Shown: in pieces, positions 33,491 through 47,600 of the stretch
Numbering within the stretch: the first letter of the stretch is position 1
How the letters are laid out: every line of letters begins with the position of its first letter
Source of the DNA: Ampelomyces quisqualis
Taxonomy: Eukaryota; Ascomycota; Dothideomycetes; Pleosporales; Phaeosphaeriaceae
DNA length: 64,000 bases
Assembly (NCBI GenBank): GCA_018398575.1
Contig: JAGTXZ010000011.1
Location: forward strand, 248,001 to 312,000
Direction of reading: 5' to 3'
Made by a program: the position numbers and the translations under genes
Notes under the pieces: model-generated
What the model was told of the DNA's origin: nothing
The model's database searches: none
The model's input: the letters and a program-made list of their open reading frames with translations, nothing else

Positions 33491-36400
33491 ATAATAGTAA
33501 TTGTTATTATATATGTTATTCTAATATTAATTAAACTTATAGTAACTTGTTATTCTCCTTTGTAAATAGAAAACTGTCTTATTTCTTACAAGTTATTAGA
33601 TCCTAGCGTAGATAAACAAACTAAAGGAAAGCAGTTATAGTTAATAGAGGAATATTAATAGTAGTACAAAGAGTAGTTTATATATTATAGTAGGCAGAGC
33701 GTTAAAAGAGTAAGAAACCTTATAATTAAGGCGCTGCATTACTATTTAAGCTATTTTTATAAAGTTTCTTTAGTTAAAAGTGTTATCTCTGTTCTCTAAG
33801 GTATTACAATTCTCCTACTAGTTATTAGCTTATCCTTAGATGCAGATTATTATACCTACTTTGTTGTTAAAGTAAATAATAATATTACTAGTCTTAGTAT
33901 TATATATAGTATTACCTCTTTACCTAATAATAGTTACAAAAGTAGTATAAGCTATATTGCCTTAGCGCTCTAAGCATAGCTAAAAGGTAGCAATCAAACA
34001 GCGTATTTATTAGAGTTATCTTGCTAACTCTTTACTAACCTAGTACTGCTAAACATATTACTATTATATTTAGAAGTTGCTTTGCAGCTTTAGTAGTATT
34101 AATAAGATCCTTAATACTCTTATTAAAGTAGGCGTAACGCTTAAGGCAAGTTTTAAATATACTATATAGTTTGCTATTAGATTTTTAGAAGGCTAGATAC
34201 TTAAGTTAAAGTTAGAGATTATTATATAAGAGTTGTTTACTAGCTTTAAATGTCTTACTACTATTTAAGTTATTGTCTTAAAGTACCTTTAGTTAGTTTC
34301 TTATACAAAGACAGTGCTACTAAAAAGAGAGTAGCAAGTTCTAACAAGCAGAGAATTATTTACTTGCGTTAAGGTTCTTACTGCTATTTAAAGGTCTTTT
34401 CCTTAATATATTATTAGGTAAGTAGGCTAGTAGATAGGATATATAATTAGAAGCTTGCTAGAAGAGCGCACTTCTTACAAGCTTATAATTATAGCCTTTG
34501 TTATCTGCTCTAGTATAAAGAGAATAATAAATAGAAAGAGTAAAGTAGATTATATAGATTATATAGTAGAGCAGGTAGTATACACACGTAGGCACCTTCT
34601 TAGTTTGCTTTTTATTAAATTGTTTAGATAAGAATTTTGCATACAACTACTATATAAAATGTACATTACTACTACTATACTACTATACTAGTCTATCTTA
34701 CTTGTTAGAGTTATTCTTATTTAAGCTAGAAGAGCTAGAAGAAATAGTTATTATGCAAGCTTTACTCTTTTTCTTATTAGAGTGTTAACTTTAACTATGT
34801 AAGCTTATAATATTATTTTTTCTATTAGATACTTCTTCTAGTTACATTCTATTAGTACTTGCTTTGCCTAATAGCACTGCAGCCTTTCTTAATAGGATAT
34901 AGCTTTGTTAGCTTAGGTAAAGTATATCCTCTTAACTATATCTAGTACTAAGCTTATAATCTCTAGAAGGTAAAGATCTATATTACTCTTTTGCCTAAGA
35001 GTATATTACTTTTGCGTCTCTAATAGTCTATTAAGTCTTTAAGTGCAGCCTTTTTCTTCTTGCTTTATTAAGCTTAGTAAATTTATTGTATATACCCTAA
35101 TAACACCTTACCTCTAGGTACTACTTAGCTATAGTAAGAAAAAGTTAAAGTATATTAAAATTCTATAATATACTCTGTTTTAGCTATATCTTTGTAGAAA
35201 ATACATCTGTTATATACTTTACGTCCTAGGACTTACATATCTAAAGAATATAATAGTAGATGTTTAGCGTAAGATTATATAGTATACTTTTATCTAGTAT
35301 AACGTTCTTTTCTTATAACGTAGAACTAGGCTTACTATATTATTAAAATAGTAACAATTAAGTAACCTTGCGTTATTATAGGTCTAAGATCTCTTTATTT
35401 GTAAGAAGCTGTAGTAGTCTTTCTACCTTAGTAAGTTTCTTGTTAACTACTCCTTTATAGGTTAGTAGTATAGAAGCTATAGGTCTTTGTGCGTTTAGCG
35501 CAAAAGGTAGTTTATTTTTTAACAGTTTTTTCTTATTTTGCTTAGGCACGCTATATATACTTTATCTGCTTAGATATTTTCTAATATCTAAGTATATTAT
35601 AATACTATTTAATATTATAGCATATTAATGTTACTAGTAGCGCAGAATAGTTAGTTAAGTAAAGTGTTAACTTTAACTAAATAATTAATAGTTCTTATCT
35701 AAAGTTTAAGATGCTTAAAACTAATAGTTAACTTACTTTGTATTATCTAAGTTATCTGCTATATGTTTACAAGAGCTATATAAGGTTTTTGTACAATTAA
35801 CGCATACTCTAATATACTTAGTAGGAAACTCTAGTATAGATAGCATTCTCTAGCAACTTCCTACGCAATATAGTAATTCTTTTAGTCTTAATGCTTAAGA
35901 GTAATAGTTATTTAGCAGTAATAATTATACCTTGTTGTTATTAGAGTCTATAAACTCTATAGTAGCGTGTTTAGCCTTCTTATAGGCTGTTAGTTTTAGA
36001 ATATATTTCTACGTATATAGACTGTTTATACTTACCTTTCTTTGCTTAAGCTACTGCTTTTTTTTAGTTACACTAGGTAGTTCTTAACGCCTACTTAATT
36101 AGCTAGGCTCTATTAAAATACTAAGCTGCTTATAGCTACCTACGTGCTACATAGTCTCTTATTATAGTATAGTCTAGTATAGTAATTTTGTTAAATTTAC
36201 AGCTTTCTCTATATTGCTATTAGATGTTACACACTATACAAATTAATCTCTTTTATACTCTTTCTCTATTTTTGCTTATAAAACTCCTATATATGTTTAG
36301 AGGTATTAGAATCTTTGTATAGGCAGCTACGTATACTACTAGTAATTTAAAATCCTTTAATTTTAGACGTTATTAAGAACTACGTAGTTCTGTAATCTTT

Positions 36401-38159
36401 TAGGTACTATACTTAAATTAAGAAGGTTTAAATAATAGAGGTATAAGTTGCAAGTTCTTTATAGTTTCTAATTACATTATTTTATTATTATCTTTTATTA
36501 CTTATTACTATATAATTATAGGTTTTAAGTTTAATAGCAGACTCTATATAGAGCGCTACTACTAAATCTTTAGATATATATATCTAAGTTGTTATTTATT
36601 GCCTGTTAGTAGATAGGCGTTATTCTAGTCTAGAAGCAGATGTTAGTTTTATTAGTCTAAACCTTATAAAAGACAGTTTAGACGTAGACTTATAGAGCTA
36701 ACTAGGCTTAATTATAGCTACTGTCTAGTTGTTAGCTTATTTATAGTTCTCTTTAGTTGCCCCTCTACCTTACAGAAGGTATGCCTTCTCTATATTACAA
36801 TAGACTATAGTCTTTAGTATTTACACAAGTATATAGATACTCTAGAAATTAAACATAGCTAAATCTTAGTAGATAAGTACTCTAAACGCTTACAGCAAAA
36901 GACATTTATATTACTAGTTATTAACCTTAACTCTATTATTAGCACTACCTCTATTAACTATTAGTATATAGGTATGTTATAATAGTAACTATATACTCTT
37001 CTAATATACTATATTATCTATATTACTATTTCTAATAAGGAGTTTCTACTAACAATAACGTTATAGTATTATAGACGTTGCCTAGTACTTTAGGAGATAT
37101 ACTATCTAGCTAACTAATTAGCTAGCCTTAGTAAGTAATTAATTTAAATACACTCTTAAACTCTGTTTTATCTACTAAATATGCAATAGATTAGCTTACA
37201 GGATAGTAACACGCTAGACGTATACACTATCTTAGAAGTTCTAATTAGTAGCAAGAGTAATAACTAAATAGCCTGCCTTAAAGTTACTAAAGAGAAGATA
37301 GAACTTCTGCAAGCTTATATTAACTTTAAACAAGTAGAATTAGAAGCAGCTTTAAAGAAGAACAAATCTTTTGCTGCTAGAGTATTTAAGATACAATTAG
37401 GCCTTAGTTATCTATAGTAAAGCATATTCTTGCTATAGAGGTAGTCTATAAATATAACTCTATCTATTACTGCTAATCCTATACTGTTTAACATTGTCTA
37501 AGTAATATTATCTTGTCCTTATCTACTTTAAATAATTGCTATAACTGTTCTTAGTACTCTAATCTATTGCCTTTAATAATTGTCTAGGTATAATCTAAAT
37601 GCGTTATAGTTATATTAAGTTCTGTTATATAGATATAGGCTTTGCTGTATTAGGACTTGTAATACTTGTTATACTACTCTCTAACATAGTAACTTATATA
37701 TATAGAGTTTAGTCTTAACACTATTACGCGCTATTATAGTAAAGTAATAGCTAGTGTGCTGTGCTAAAAGGTATTGCAGTTAAGCTAGTGCTGTAGAGGC
37801 GTAAGTTTTTACATTTGCAGACTAGGAATCAGAGCCTAGATACTATAAGCTAATAATAGAAGTAAGGTTAAGACTATAGTAGTCTTAGGCGCAATAATAA
37901 TCTACTACACCTTTGTAGAGATGTAGGTAATAGGCTAACGTTAGGAAAATTTAAGATTAATCTGGTTAGCCTAATTGCTGCAACCCGCAGCAGCCCAATA
38001 GCAATACTGTCTACTAAACAATTTGCTAAAGTCGCCCTACTTACTTCTGGTCGCTAGCAAGTCGCTAGCGAGTCGCTAGCGACCTAACAGTGTCGCTAGA
38101 GTCGCTAGATCTAACAGAGTTGCCAATGTTGCCAATTTTACATATAGCTGTATTTTTAT

Positions 38160-38588
38160 AATTACGTAAGTAACCTAAAAATACAAAATATAGAGCGGAA
38201 TTCCCTCTTTAAAATGCACTATTTAGAATTTTTGTAGCTGCTCTAGTTATTGAGATATAGCGCGTTGAAGTTATAAACTTTTTTAAAAAAACTTTAAAGT
38301 ACGTTTAACACAACAGATCTACGCACCTGCTATATATTATAATATAATAAAATGTTCTAGAGTAAAATCTACACTTTAGTTACTATTTCTTTTATAAAAA
38401 ATATAATATATTATCTAGTTAAAGTGCTAGAGCTTTAGCGAAAACAGGCCTTGGCAAAGAACATTAAAAAGTTACAAACTTTACTGCTGTGCATCTCAGC
38501 AACTAGAGCAGCTATAAAAATTCTAAATAGTGCGTTTTAAAGAGGGAATTAAGCTCTATATTTTAGGTTTTTAGAATAATTACGTAAT
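38160..38588. repeat. ~430-bp inverted-repeat (fold-back) structure
   Basis: The left arm (about 38160-38256) and right arm (about 38493-38588) are near-perfect reverse complements over roughly 95 bp. The shared core includes AATTCCCTCTTTAAAA and CTATTTAGAATTTTT. The ~235-bp spacer is AT-rich and non-coding. AATTACGTAA marks both outer ends. It could be a nested MITE or fold-back element. Confidence 0.75.
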
Positions 38589-40263
38589 TGCGCAGGTGGG
38601 GCAGGTAGGTCTAGTAGATCAGGTAGATCAATTTAGGCGTTTTTGTCTAATTAGGCAGCTAGAACAAATAGGGGACCCTAGGGACAGTCAAGTACGGTTA
38701 AGAACCGTCTAGTTAACTGTTCTGACAGTGTTGCCAATGTCGCGGATGTTGCTAACATTGTATTTTCCTGACAAAGGTGTTTTAGCGCGTATTTTAAGAA
38801 AAACACTAACGCCTTAGCGTAAGCGCGTTGCTAACACTACCTTCTATAACTACTCTTAACGCTTAGAAAGCTTCTTAACGCGCTGCTTAAGGCAGCGCTA
38901 CTAATAAGTATACTCTAAATATATTCTTTCTTGCAGAAGTAACTTAGATACTATAATGCTAACAATTTACTAAGACTAACTAGATAAAGCCTGCGTTTAC
39001 GTCTATTACTATTAAGCATACCCTAATTCCTGTACTAGCTGCCTCTCTATATAGGCAGATTAATAACTAGATTAATATAACAGTAGCTATATAGTGCCTA
39101 ACTACAGGCGTGTAGTAATTGTAAGCTATTACGCAGAGTTATAGTTTTATAAAAGTAAAGCTCTAATAATAGATAGGCTAGCTCTTAAGTATACTACATA
39201 AAAAGTAATAGAGCCTAACAGGAACTTAAGCTAACAGTAACACTAGTTATTAACTACAAATCTCTTAAGCTAGGTATAAGCCCTAGCCTTGCTTATACCT
39301 ATTGCTAACAACTAGAATAGCTACGTTAGTAAACTAAACAAGATAGCGTCTATAACAAAGTTATTAACTTCTAACAGTACTAATTCTATTATACTACACT
39401 ACTTAGAAGAAAACCTATTAAAAGAATATACACGTTGTGCAGGACGTGCCTACCTATAGGCAGCTTATTATAAGGCAAAGCCTTAGGATTAGAACTAAAA
39501 TAACACAATAGAGCTTTGCAAGATAGAGGTTAACTAGTATAAGGCAGGCCTACCTATAACTAAAAACTATAAGTCTATTCTGCAGCTACTAGCAACTATA
39601 ACTATTACTATTAATAATAATAGTAACAAGTATTATAAGTGCCCTTATAATATTGTACTAAACTCTGCTAGCAAAGAAACACACATACAAGATTAAGTAT
39701 AAAAAATATATTTCTTAGCGCTATATCTTTATATACAATTACTAACAATAAATATAGTACTTAAAAGATTAAGTAGAAATTAACTTAAACTCTATACTTT
39801 CTACTACACTAGTACGCAAAGGTACAAATTATGTGTTTAGTTTAATATAGATGCGCTAAGTTAAGGCAGCAGTTGTTATAATTAGGCGCAAGCACCTAAT
39901 AGGCTAAAGCCTAAGTAACAATAGTATAAGGTTGTGTCTAGTAAGCTCTAGGCTTAGTACAGACACCCTAATAAAGACTAGGCAAAAGCTAAAGCGCAAG
40001 ACAATTTAAAGTAACTACAAAGGTAGCTAGTTAGACTGCTTAAGTTAGATAAGTTAATACTTACGTACTAAGATAGTAAGTTACTCTCTATTGTTACATA
40101 GAGCGTTTAGATATCTAAAAGACTATATAAACGTTTAGCTAGGCGTTACTAGGCTTTAGTAATCTACTATACTGTAGAGGGTGCTTTAGTAACTTACTTT
40201 TGCTGTATAGCTTTAGTAACCTGCTTGTACTACAGTAGTACGCTCTAGTTAAAATATTAAGTA

Positions 40264-40485
40264 GTTAGCATAGTCTAACAACAGAAAAGAAAGACTTAGT
40301 AGATATAGCTAATGTACTTAGAAGAACGCCTCTATTAAACTCTATAGTAGTTAGCATAGCCTAATAATAGGCAGAAAAGACTTAGCAGATATAGCTAAGT
40401 TACTGTAGCAGTACACTTCTGTTAAACTCTATTATAGTTAGTGTAGCCTAATAACAGGCAGAAAAGACTTAGTAGATATAGCAAA
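40264..40485. repeat. 86-87-bp tandem repeat, about 2.5 copies
   Basis: Units begin at 40264, 40350 and 40437, each with GTTAGCATAGCCTAATAA-like sequence followed by GCAGAAAAGACTTAG. A period near 87 suggests a former in-frame protein repeat, now broken by TAG/TAA codons. Confidence 0.75.
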
Positions 40486-41899
40486 CTTTAGTGTTAAGAT
40501 AGCAGTAACAGCTAAGTTCTATAGTAATTAGAATAGACTTGTAGAAAGAATAGAGATACGTAGCAAAGCTAGCGTTAAGGTAGGCGTTAGTATTAAAAAG
40601 ATAGAGAAACTAAGCAGGCAGCTTAAGATAGCTAGTGCCTTACTTTACTATAGTAAGAGTAAGCGTATATTTGCAGCTGCGCAGTAACTAGTATAACGTT
40701 ATATATTATAAGAAATTATAATAAGTTATAACTATTGCAATTTAGCTAATAGAAGAGAGTATATATCTGCAGTTATAGTAATTGTAATATAACTAAGTTA
40801 ACCTATTAACGTGTTAGATCTACATAAACTAGCTGATTATACGCATCTATTAAATTATAGCTCTTCTTTATCTACTTTACAAATAAGGCCTTTAGTAGGA
40901 TCTCTATACAAATCTTCTGCCTTGCAAGCCTCTCTCTTCTATATAAAAAAGTTTGTTTGTAGCTTTAAAATGTTATGCTACAAAAAGCTATAAGCCTCTA
41001 ATAGAACTATCTTTATCCTAAGATTATTACAGCACTACTAAGTAAATAATATTAAGAAATATATATTAAATACTATAGAATATATAGCTTTTAGACTGCA
41101 CAAGTAATATATACTTATATCCTACTACTATAACGCGTATGTTATCTATAAAGCTATATCTCTTTTCTAGTTATCTTTAATCTAAGTTGTACTTGTATTA
41201 AGCTAAATTACTTAAGTAATCTAATTATAAGTATTATAGTTTAGGTACTGTATAGCATAGATTCTGCCTAACAAGAAGAGAATAAAAGATTAGAGTATAG
41301 TATTACGCTTAATATAATCTGCACTAGCGCAACTAGCTATGCTCTATATAATTCTTTAGTAATAATTGTTATATCTTTCTGCAAAAGACTTGCTGCTCTA
41401 ACTACCTAGGATAAAAATAGCTTTTAAGAATAGTAATAATCTAAAGGCAAATGTTAGAGAATCTGTGCTATATAAGACAACATAATAGCTAGGTCTAAGA
41501 ATAAAAGTATGTTATTAGAATAGTTATTACTAGTCTGCTTACATTTATACCCTAGGATAGTATGTGTAGGTTTTAGTTAGATTAAGAGTGCAGGTGTAGC
41601 AGGAGGTATAGTAGAAATATTACATAGTTAGTAGATGTATAGTAATAGTAAACGTTTAAAAGAAGTAGTTAGAAGATTTATAAGTATCTTTAACTAAAAT
41701 AAACTAACTGTTTGTTGCAGTTTAGTATTAGGAGCTTATAAGCTACTACTACACAAAATATAAGCTAATGCCTAAAAAAATACGTTTAACTTTAGAGTTA
41801 ATTCTATAACACTAGTTTGCAGTAGTTTTACTAGCATCTAATTTTAAATTAGTTAGTTAACTAGTACTACGTATAGCCTAAGGCTATACGCAGACTTAA

Positions 41900-44200
41900 T
41901 TAACACAGAACTATAGTTCTATGCGTTATAAGAAAGCTAGCTATTATAAAGGTTACTACTCTTATAGTAGAGGACTTGCGTGTCCCTACTTAATATATCT
42001 TCTACTTTACTATAGGCGCTTACTACTCTCTTACACATATAATTAATATATATAGTTAGATAACTAGTATATTTACTATTTAAACGTTTCTACTATGTTA
42101 ATATATAGCTTATAAAGAGTATAGTGTAAATGCTAGTTACTATTGCATAAAGGCACTGCCTACTTTATTACAACTAAACAAAGAAAGCGCTATAAAATAG
42201 CCTGCTATTACTATAGCATCTCTTTTAATACTAATAGATTGTTAGATGTTTTAATATTAAATAAAGATGCATAAACCTAAGACAATAGAGTAATTGTCCT
42301 AGAGCCTACACTAAGTTTTAGCCTCTTAGATTAGAATAGTATTAATAAAAACGTAGATAAAGAAGACTATCTAGGCATATATAATTAGATAGAAGAAATA
42401 CTTACTACTTTAACTAGGGACAAAGACAATATATATATAAAAGATCTAGATATATTTAATATCTTCTATAGCATACTAAGAGAGAAGATAAGAAGAATTT
42501 ATGTAGTACTTAAGACGTATTATAATATAGATATTAGTAATCCTACATAGACAAGTTATAAAATACTTAGCAAGTTAGTTAGTAACCTTATTTAACCTAT
42601 TTCTATATACTACTGTATAGATAGATATATAGCGTATACAGGTAGACTACTTACTGCGTTAGTATACCTAGTTTGTAACTAGCAGCAATATAACAATAAT
42701 AGGTAACTAAGGTACACCTTTAAATACCTACTACTTATTCTATAACTTTAACTTTAATATAGCTATACTATACACTTAGTGCAGCTATTAGCATACTAGG
42801 CAACATTTAATCTATTCTAGCCTAACACAAGAGCTTACACTAATATATTTAATAAAAGCTAGTTTTAGAAATGCTAAGAATATAGATATTTTTAAGATTA
42901 TTACAAATTAGCTATACGTCTTACGCTTAACGCTGTTAGTATAGTTAAGAACCTAAAAAAATACTAAAGCGCTACGCCTATTATAATATACGTCCTTAAC
43001 CTATATTTATTAGTAAAGGATAACGTATTAAACGCGTTAACTACTTATATTATACCTAGGGGATTTAATAAAGACTATACTAATATATAGCTTAACCTGT
43101 TAATTACAAAGCTATATAAGTTACGTTAAAAAGTTTATGCTTATAATAGAGTAATAAATATAGATTTTACGCTTAAAGCCTACTTAATCTTAGTTACTAA
43201 AGACAGACTAGCAATTGCAGATATTATAGGTATAAAACATCTTAGAAAGGCAAAACAAAGCTGTTATATATATACGTTTAGTAGAATAATAGGCAAGAGT
43301 AGTAAGTACTTCTACTTATATACAGACAATATAGCTACTACTATTAACGTAGATATATAGAAACAGATTTAATAAATTAAGCAGCACTAGTAAATAGATA
43401 AGACTAAGAGAAGCTTTAAGATACTTAAGAGAAACCTAAGTATTAACTATTAGTCTGTTCTAGTTAACATTCTAACCCTCTATTTCCTAAGGAGTTTCCC
43501 TATTAACACTATGTACTCTATAAACTATAATATACTAAAATCTATGTTTTACCTTTAGAAAGGCACAAAGTATTAAACTAAGGGCTAGAATATAAAGAAA
43601 TATTTATAGGTAATACTAAACACTAATTAGGTACTTATTAACTACAGTATAGCAGCGTTATGTACAATAGTGCTTACCTACGTAAGAACTACTCTAAGGG
43701 TAATAGGTAGCTTTACTAATTAGACTATATATAAATAGCAATTATTCTTCCTAATATATAGTGCCTCTGCTATAGCTTACTTTTTGCTAAAGTAGTACAT
43801 AGTAAACTTCTTATAGTACTGTTAGCTACTTTACTATACTAGCTAACAAGACTTTATAAGCGCAGATATTATAGAGGTTAATATATACGCACAGTTGTTT
43901 TTATACAAATATAAGAGTCTATATTATAAAGGCAATTTAGACCTACTTCTATTATATACTATATAATTCTATTACCTGCTTTACTTAGGCTAAAATATTT
44001 AGGACTTTAGCTTTCTAGCTAGTTATACACAATAGTTACTAGAGTAGTTCTTATAGACAATAAAGATATTTACTATATTAACACTATATAAGTATTAAAG
44101 CGCAGAAATTAGCACTATAATCTAAGAGTAAAGAACGTATACTTAATAGAGTAATACAACTTCTAAAGAAAATAGTTTAATAATAGTAACTAAAAAAGAT
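41900..44200 (+). pseudogene. Tnp2-type (CACTA/EnSpm) transposase remnant
   Basis: Reading the plus strand through stops gives a recognisable order of Tnp2 blocks. These are a cysteine-bearing ISIYYCIDRYIAYTGRLLTA around 42,600, a TNIF...YYKLAIRLTLNAV block around 42,840-42,930, IIIYVLNL then a Gly-Phe-Asn-Lys-Asp-Tyr loop around 42,975-43,080, and the strongest block, FTLKAYLILVTKDRLAIADI then GIKHLRKAKQSC, at 43,163-43,270. Stops are almost all TAG or TAA at positions expected to be CAG/CAA or TGG, the RIP pattern. No functional protein can be made. The limits are approximate. This is the natural transposase of the outer element. Confidence 0.75.
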
Positions 44201-44661
44201 CTAATATATATAATATACTACCTTATACGTTATACAAATGTAAAGATAGATTCTAAATAGTAATGTAAACTAAGATAGACAAATAACTCTTTAGCCTACT
44301 AGTATACAAGGATAGCGCTCTACAACTTTGTTATATACAAAAATCTTATACTACTAACTAAGGTAAGAGTTAGTATATTTTCTGCGCGTTTATAAAACTT
44401 TATATTGTAAAGTAATGCTTTTGTAATATTCTATACTAACTTAGAATAGACAATAGCGCTTTTATCCTTTAGCACTATTATAACACTTTTCTAAGATCTA
44501 GCTAATATGTTAAGCTAGGCTAAAATTGCAAGATATTAAAGAGTAAAACTAGCTAGTAAATTAACGCTACGTCCTTAAATAGTAGATAAAGAAAATAATA
44601 ACATAATATAAGTGTTAGTAGACTATATTATAAATCTTGTTAGAGTAGCTTAGGTATTTTA

Positions 44662-44669
44662 CTTTAATA
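44662..44669. other. Left 8-bp target-site duplication of the hAT composite (CTTTAATA)
   Basis: CTTTAATA lies directly before the left TIR and again directly after the right TIR (56486-56493). Eight-base duplications are diagnostic of hAT insertion. Confidence 0.85.
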
Positions 44670-47600
44670 TACGGCAGTAAATAGGTAGGGGTTGGGTTAA
44701 GGTAGAGTACCTTTACGTAAGACTCTATACCTAACCTAACCTCTACCTATTTAATTAACGCTAAAAGTAAGTAGAGGTTAGGTTAGAGGTAATTAATTGC
44801 AGGTTAAAGTTAGGTTGTATAAGTTTTGCGCGATTAAATAAAATTTAAAGTATATAACTACTAATTTTATAAGATTAAGTTTCTAAAAATATGCTAAATT
44901 TTACAGAGGCAAAACTATGCTAGGGATATTAAAAATAGCACAGTAATTACAAATTTTTATTACAATAAAGAGGGAATTAGGTCTTTATTTCTAATATACA
45001 TAAAAGTAAAGAATTCTAGATCTCTTACGCAAATGCTTAATAAGAGCTAAACTTCTAATAGTACTTAAGCGCAAGTCTAACATCCTTTACCTGTATAGTA
45101 ACTCTTTTTGCGTAGATTGTATTTATATTTGTATCTATATTTAGTTAGAATTTTGTTAAAAAAATAGGGTTAAAAAATAAACCCTTAAAAAAACCAACTA
45201 TATAGGCCTTAGTAGCCTCTTAAGCTGCTCTAACAGCTAATTTTTAGAAGTAAAGACTACTACTAGTGCTTTAGACACATTCTTAAGCTATTTTGCGCAA
45301 AAGTTACTAGAAGAGCAGCTTACAGATAAGGAGCTTAGTAGACCTTTAGTATTAGCAGATCTTTCTAAGTAATACAGCTTTGCGCAGTAAGTAAATAAGC
45401 GTAATAAAGAATTATAATAACCTACTGCCTAGCTTAAGGTGTCTTTTTTTTTTAGGAGCTGCTTTTTAAGTTTTTATAGCTAGGCTTTTCTTAGCAGATT
45501 TCCTAGCAGCCTTGCTAGCTAGATCTTTAGCAACTATAGTGCCCCTAGTAATAGCGTCCTTAACTTTAAATTTGCGTTTTTATAGAGCTATAGTTATAGT
45601 GTTATAAAGTTATAGATTTAATATTGTAATAATTTAGGTTGTTTTAGTGCCTAGTAAATAAGCAGTAAGTAGGCTTAGCGCAGGAAATTAGGTCTTAGCG
45701 TAAAATTCCTGCAGGAGCTAATTTAAAACTGCTAGCGCTACTAGAAGACTAGAACGTAATAAAAAACTGTGTTAACTTATAGGCCTACCTAGAATTGCGC
45801 TAGCTTTTGTTCTAGCTATATATTAAAATTAAAGAGTAGATTTCTATAGACTTATTAGTTGTTTATGTAAAATAGGCTAAAAGGTAGTAAGCGCAGGCAG
45901 TAGGCAGAAAGCACACTAGTAACCTGCTTGCGCATAGACTAACTTACTGCGTTATTAGTTATAGGCTACTAAAATAAAATACTAAAGCTACACGCCTATA
46001 ATAGTAACACGCTTTATTATATTACTTTATTATACTTAGCGCTATAGAATTTGTTAAGTCTAAGGAAATTAAGGTTGTTAACAAGCCTAAGGGCTTTCTG
46101 CTACCTATTCCTGTTAGAGTTCTGCTAAATTTTAAGGAAGAGAAGTAGGCCTAGCTTACAATAGTAATATTCTTAGAACTTTACTATAAATTATACTTAT
46201 TTGTCTAGGGTTTTGCTTCTAGGGATAATAAGATTAGCTATATCCTAGACTCTTATAGTAGTAATACGCTAAAGTAAGGCTAACTAACAAATTTTAAAGT
46301 TAACTCTAGCAGGCAGCTTAGCAGCAGCGCTATGCAATCTAGGAAGCTAGCTACTATTGCAAAGGCTAAGTCCTTAGACTAATTAGCTAAATACTAGCTT
46401 AAGAAGAAGGTTAAGAGAGGTAATAGGTATAAGGCGTTATCTCTAAGGTAATAAGCTAAGAAACTTAAATATAAGCTTAAGGCCTAGGTAGTAAAGCGTT
46501 TTGATAGCAAGTAATCTAGTAAGTTATTATACTTTTTTATTACATTATTTTTACTAACATGCAAAGCTAAGTAGTTAACAGCCTCTATTACTTAAGTTAA
46601 TTAAAATTAATATACGCGCCTATAACATTGTTATAAAGAGGTTCTCTGCAGCAACTTTAGACTTAAAGTAAAAAAAATTGTTAGCTTAAGCTTATACTTG
46701 CGTTTATAGGCCTAGTAGAGCTGTAGAAGAAATACTCTAAAGGGAGTATACTTGTAGGCTACACCTCCTTAAGAGAAATAGCTTTAAGATACTATAGGCT
46801 AAGGCTAAATAGCTTAAATTTCGCAATAAGCTAACGCCTAACAAGTTAGCTCTAGTAACTAATTAGAATTAGTAGTAAGTTTATTACGTTATTTTATTAC
46901 ATACTTATTCTAACTAGTCTGCTAGGAGGTATAAGCTAATACCCCTCTCTATGTTTAATTAGCCTCTAGAGCTCTATAGTAATATGCTATACGTTAAGAG
47001 ACGCAATAAGACTAAATATAAAGAAGAGGTTAAAGATTCTAGTAAAGAGCTAAAGGTATACTATAAGACGTTGCCTAATAAATATAAAAATAAAGAGGAT
47101 AAAGATTAGAGTAATAGCACCTAGGAGAAGTTCTCTAATAGTACTTAAGAGAGCTGTTTAGACGCTAAGTAACATATATAATTAAATCTGCTGTATATTA
47201 TTGCCTAATATAGTTAAGACCTAAAAATTTTGCTACTACTATAAAACCTAATTTCTTAATTTCTAAAACTTTAGCCCTACTATCTGCCCTCTAACTAAGG
47301 GAATAACGCTTCTAGCAGAACGCCTACCTCTCTTACTTAAAGTAACGCTAAACTGTAGTTTTACTATTCTATTGTTACTATAATTACTACTATCTTTTTA
47401 TAAAATATTACTACTTTGTTATTACACTTTTTTATTACACATATAGACCTAAGTAACCTTCCTTTACTTCTAGACAACCTATACTCTAATCTGCCTAAAA
47501 TACTCTACAAATTTATACTTAATGCCCTTTAAATCTTTAAGTCTAGAATTAAGAGAATAGTTACTGTCTTTAAGTAGCTAATTTAAGATAATACTACTAT

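Larger units (their letters stand above)
32021..41799. other. AT-rich, RIP-ravaged interior of the CACTA element, no intact gene
   Basis: Nearly 10 kb without a coding frame of useful length; two ~60-codon frames (34646-34458 minus, 40811-40993 plus) are the longest. Reading through stops, stretches on the minus strand at about 34.4-35.4 kb and on the plus strand at about 37.2-37.4 and 40.3-41.3 kb look like former coding DNA (many CAG to TAG changes). I could not assign them to a family. Confidence 0.5.
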
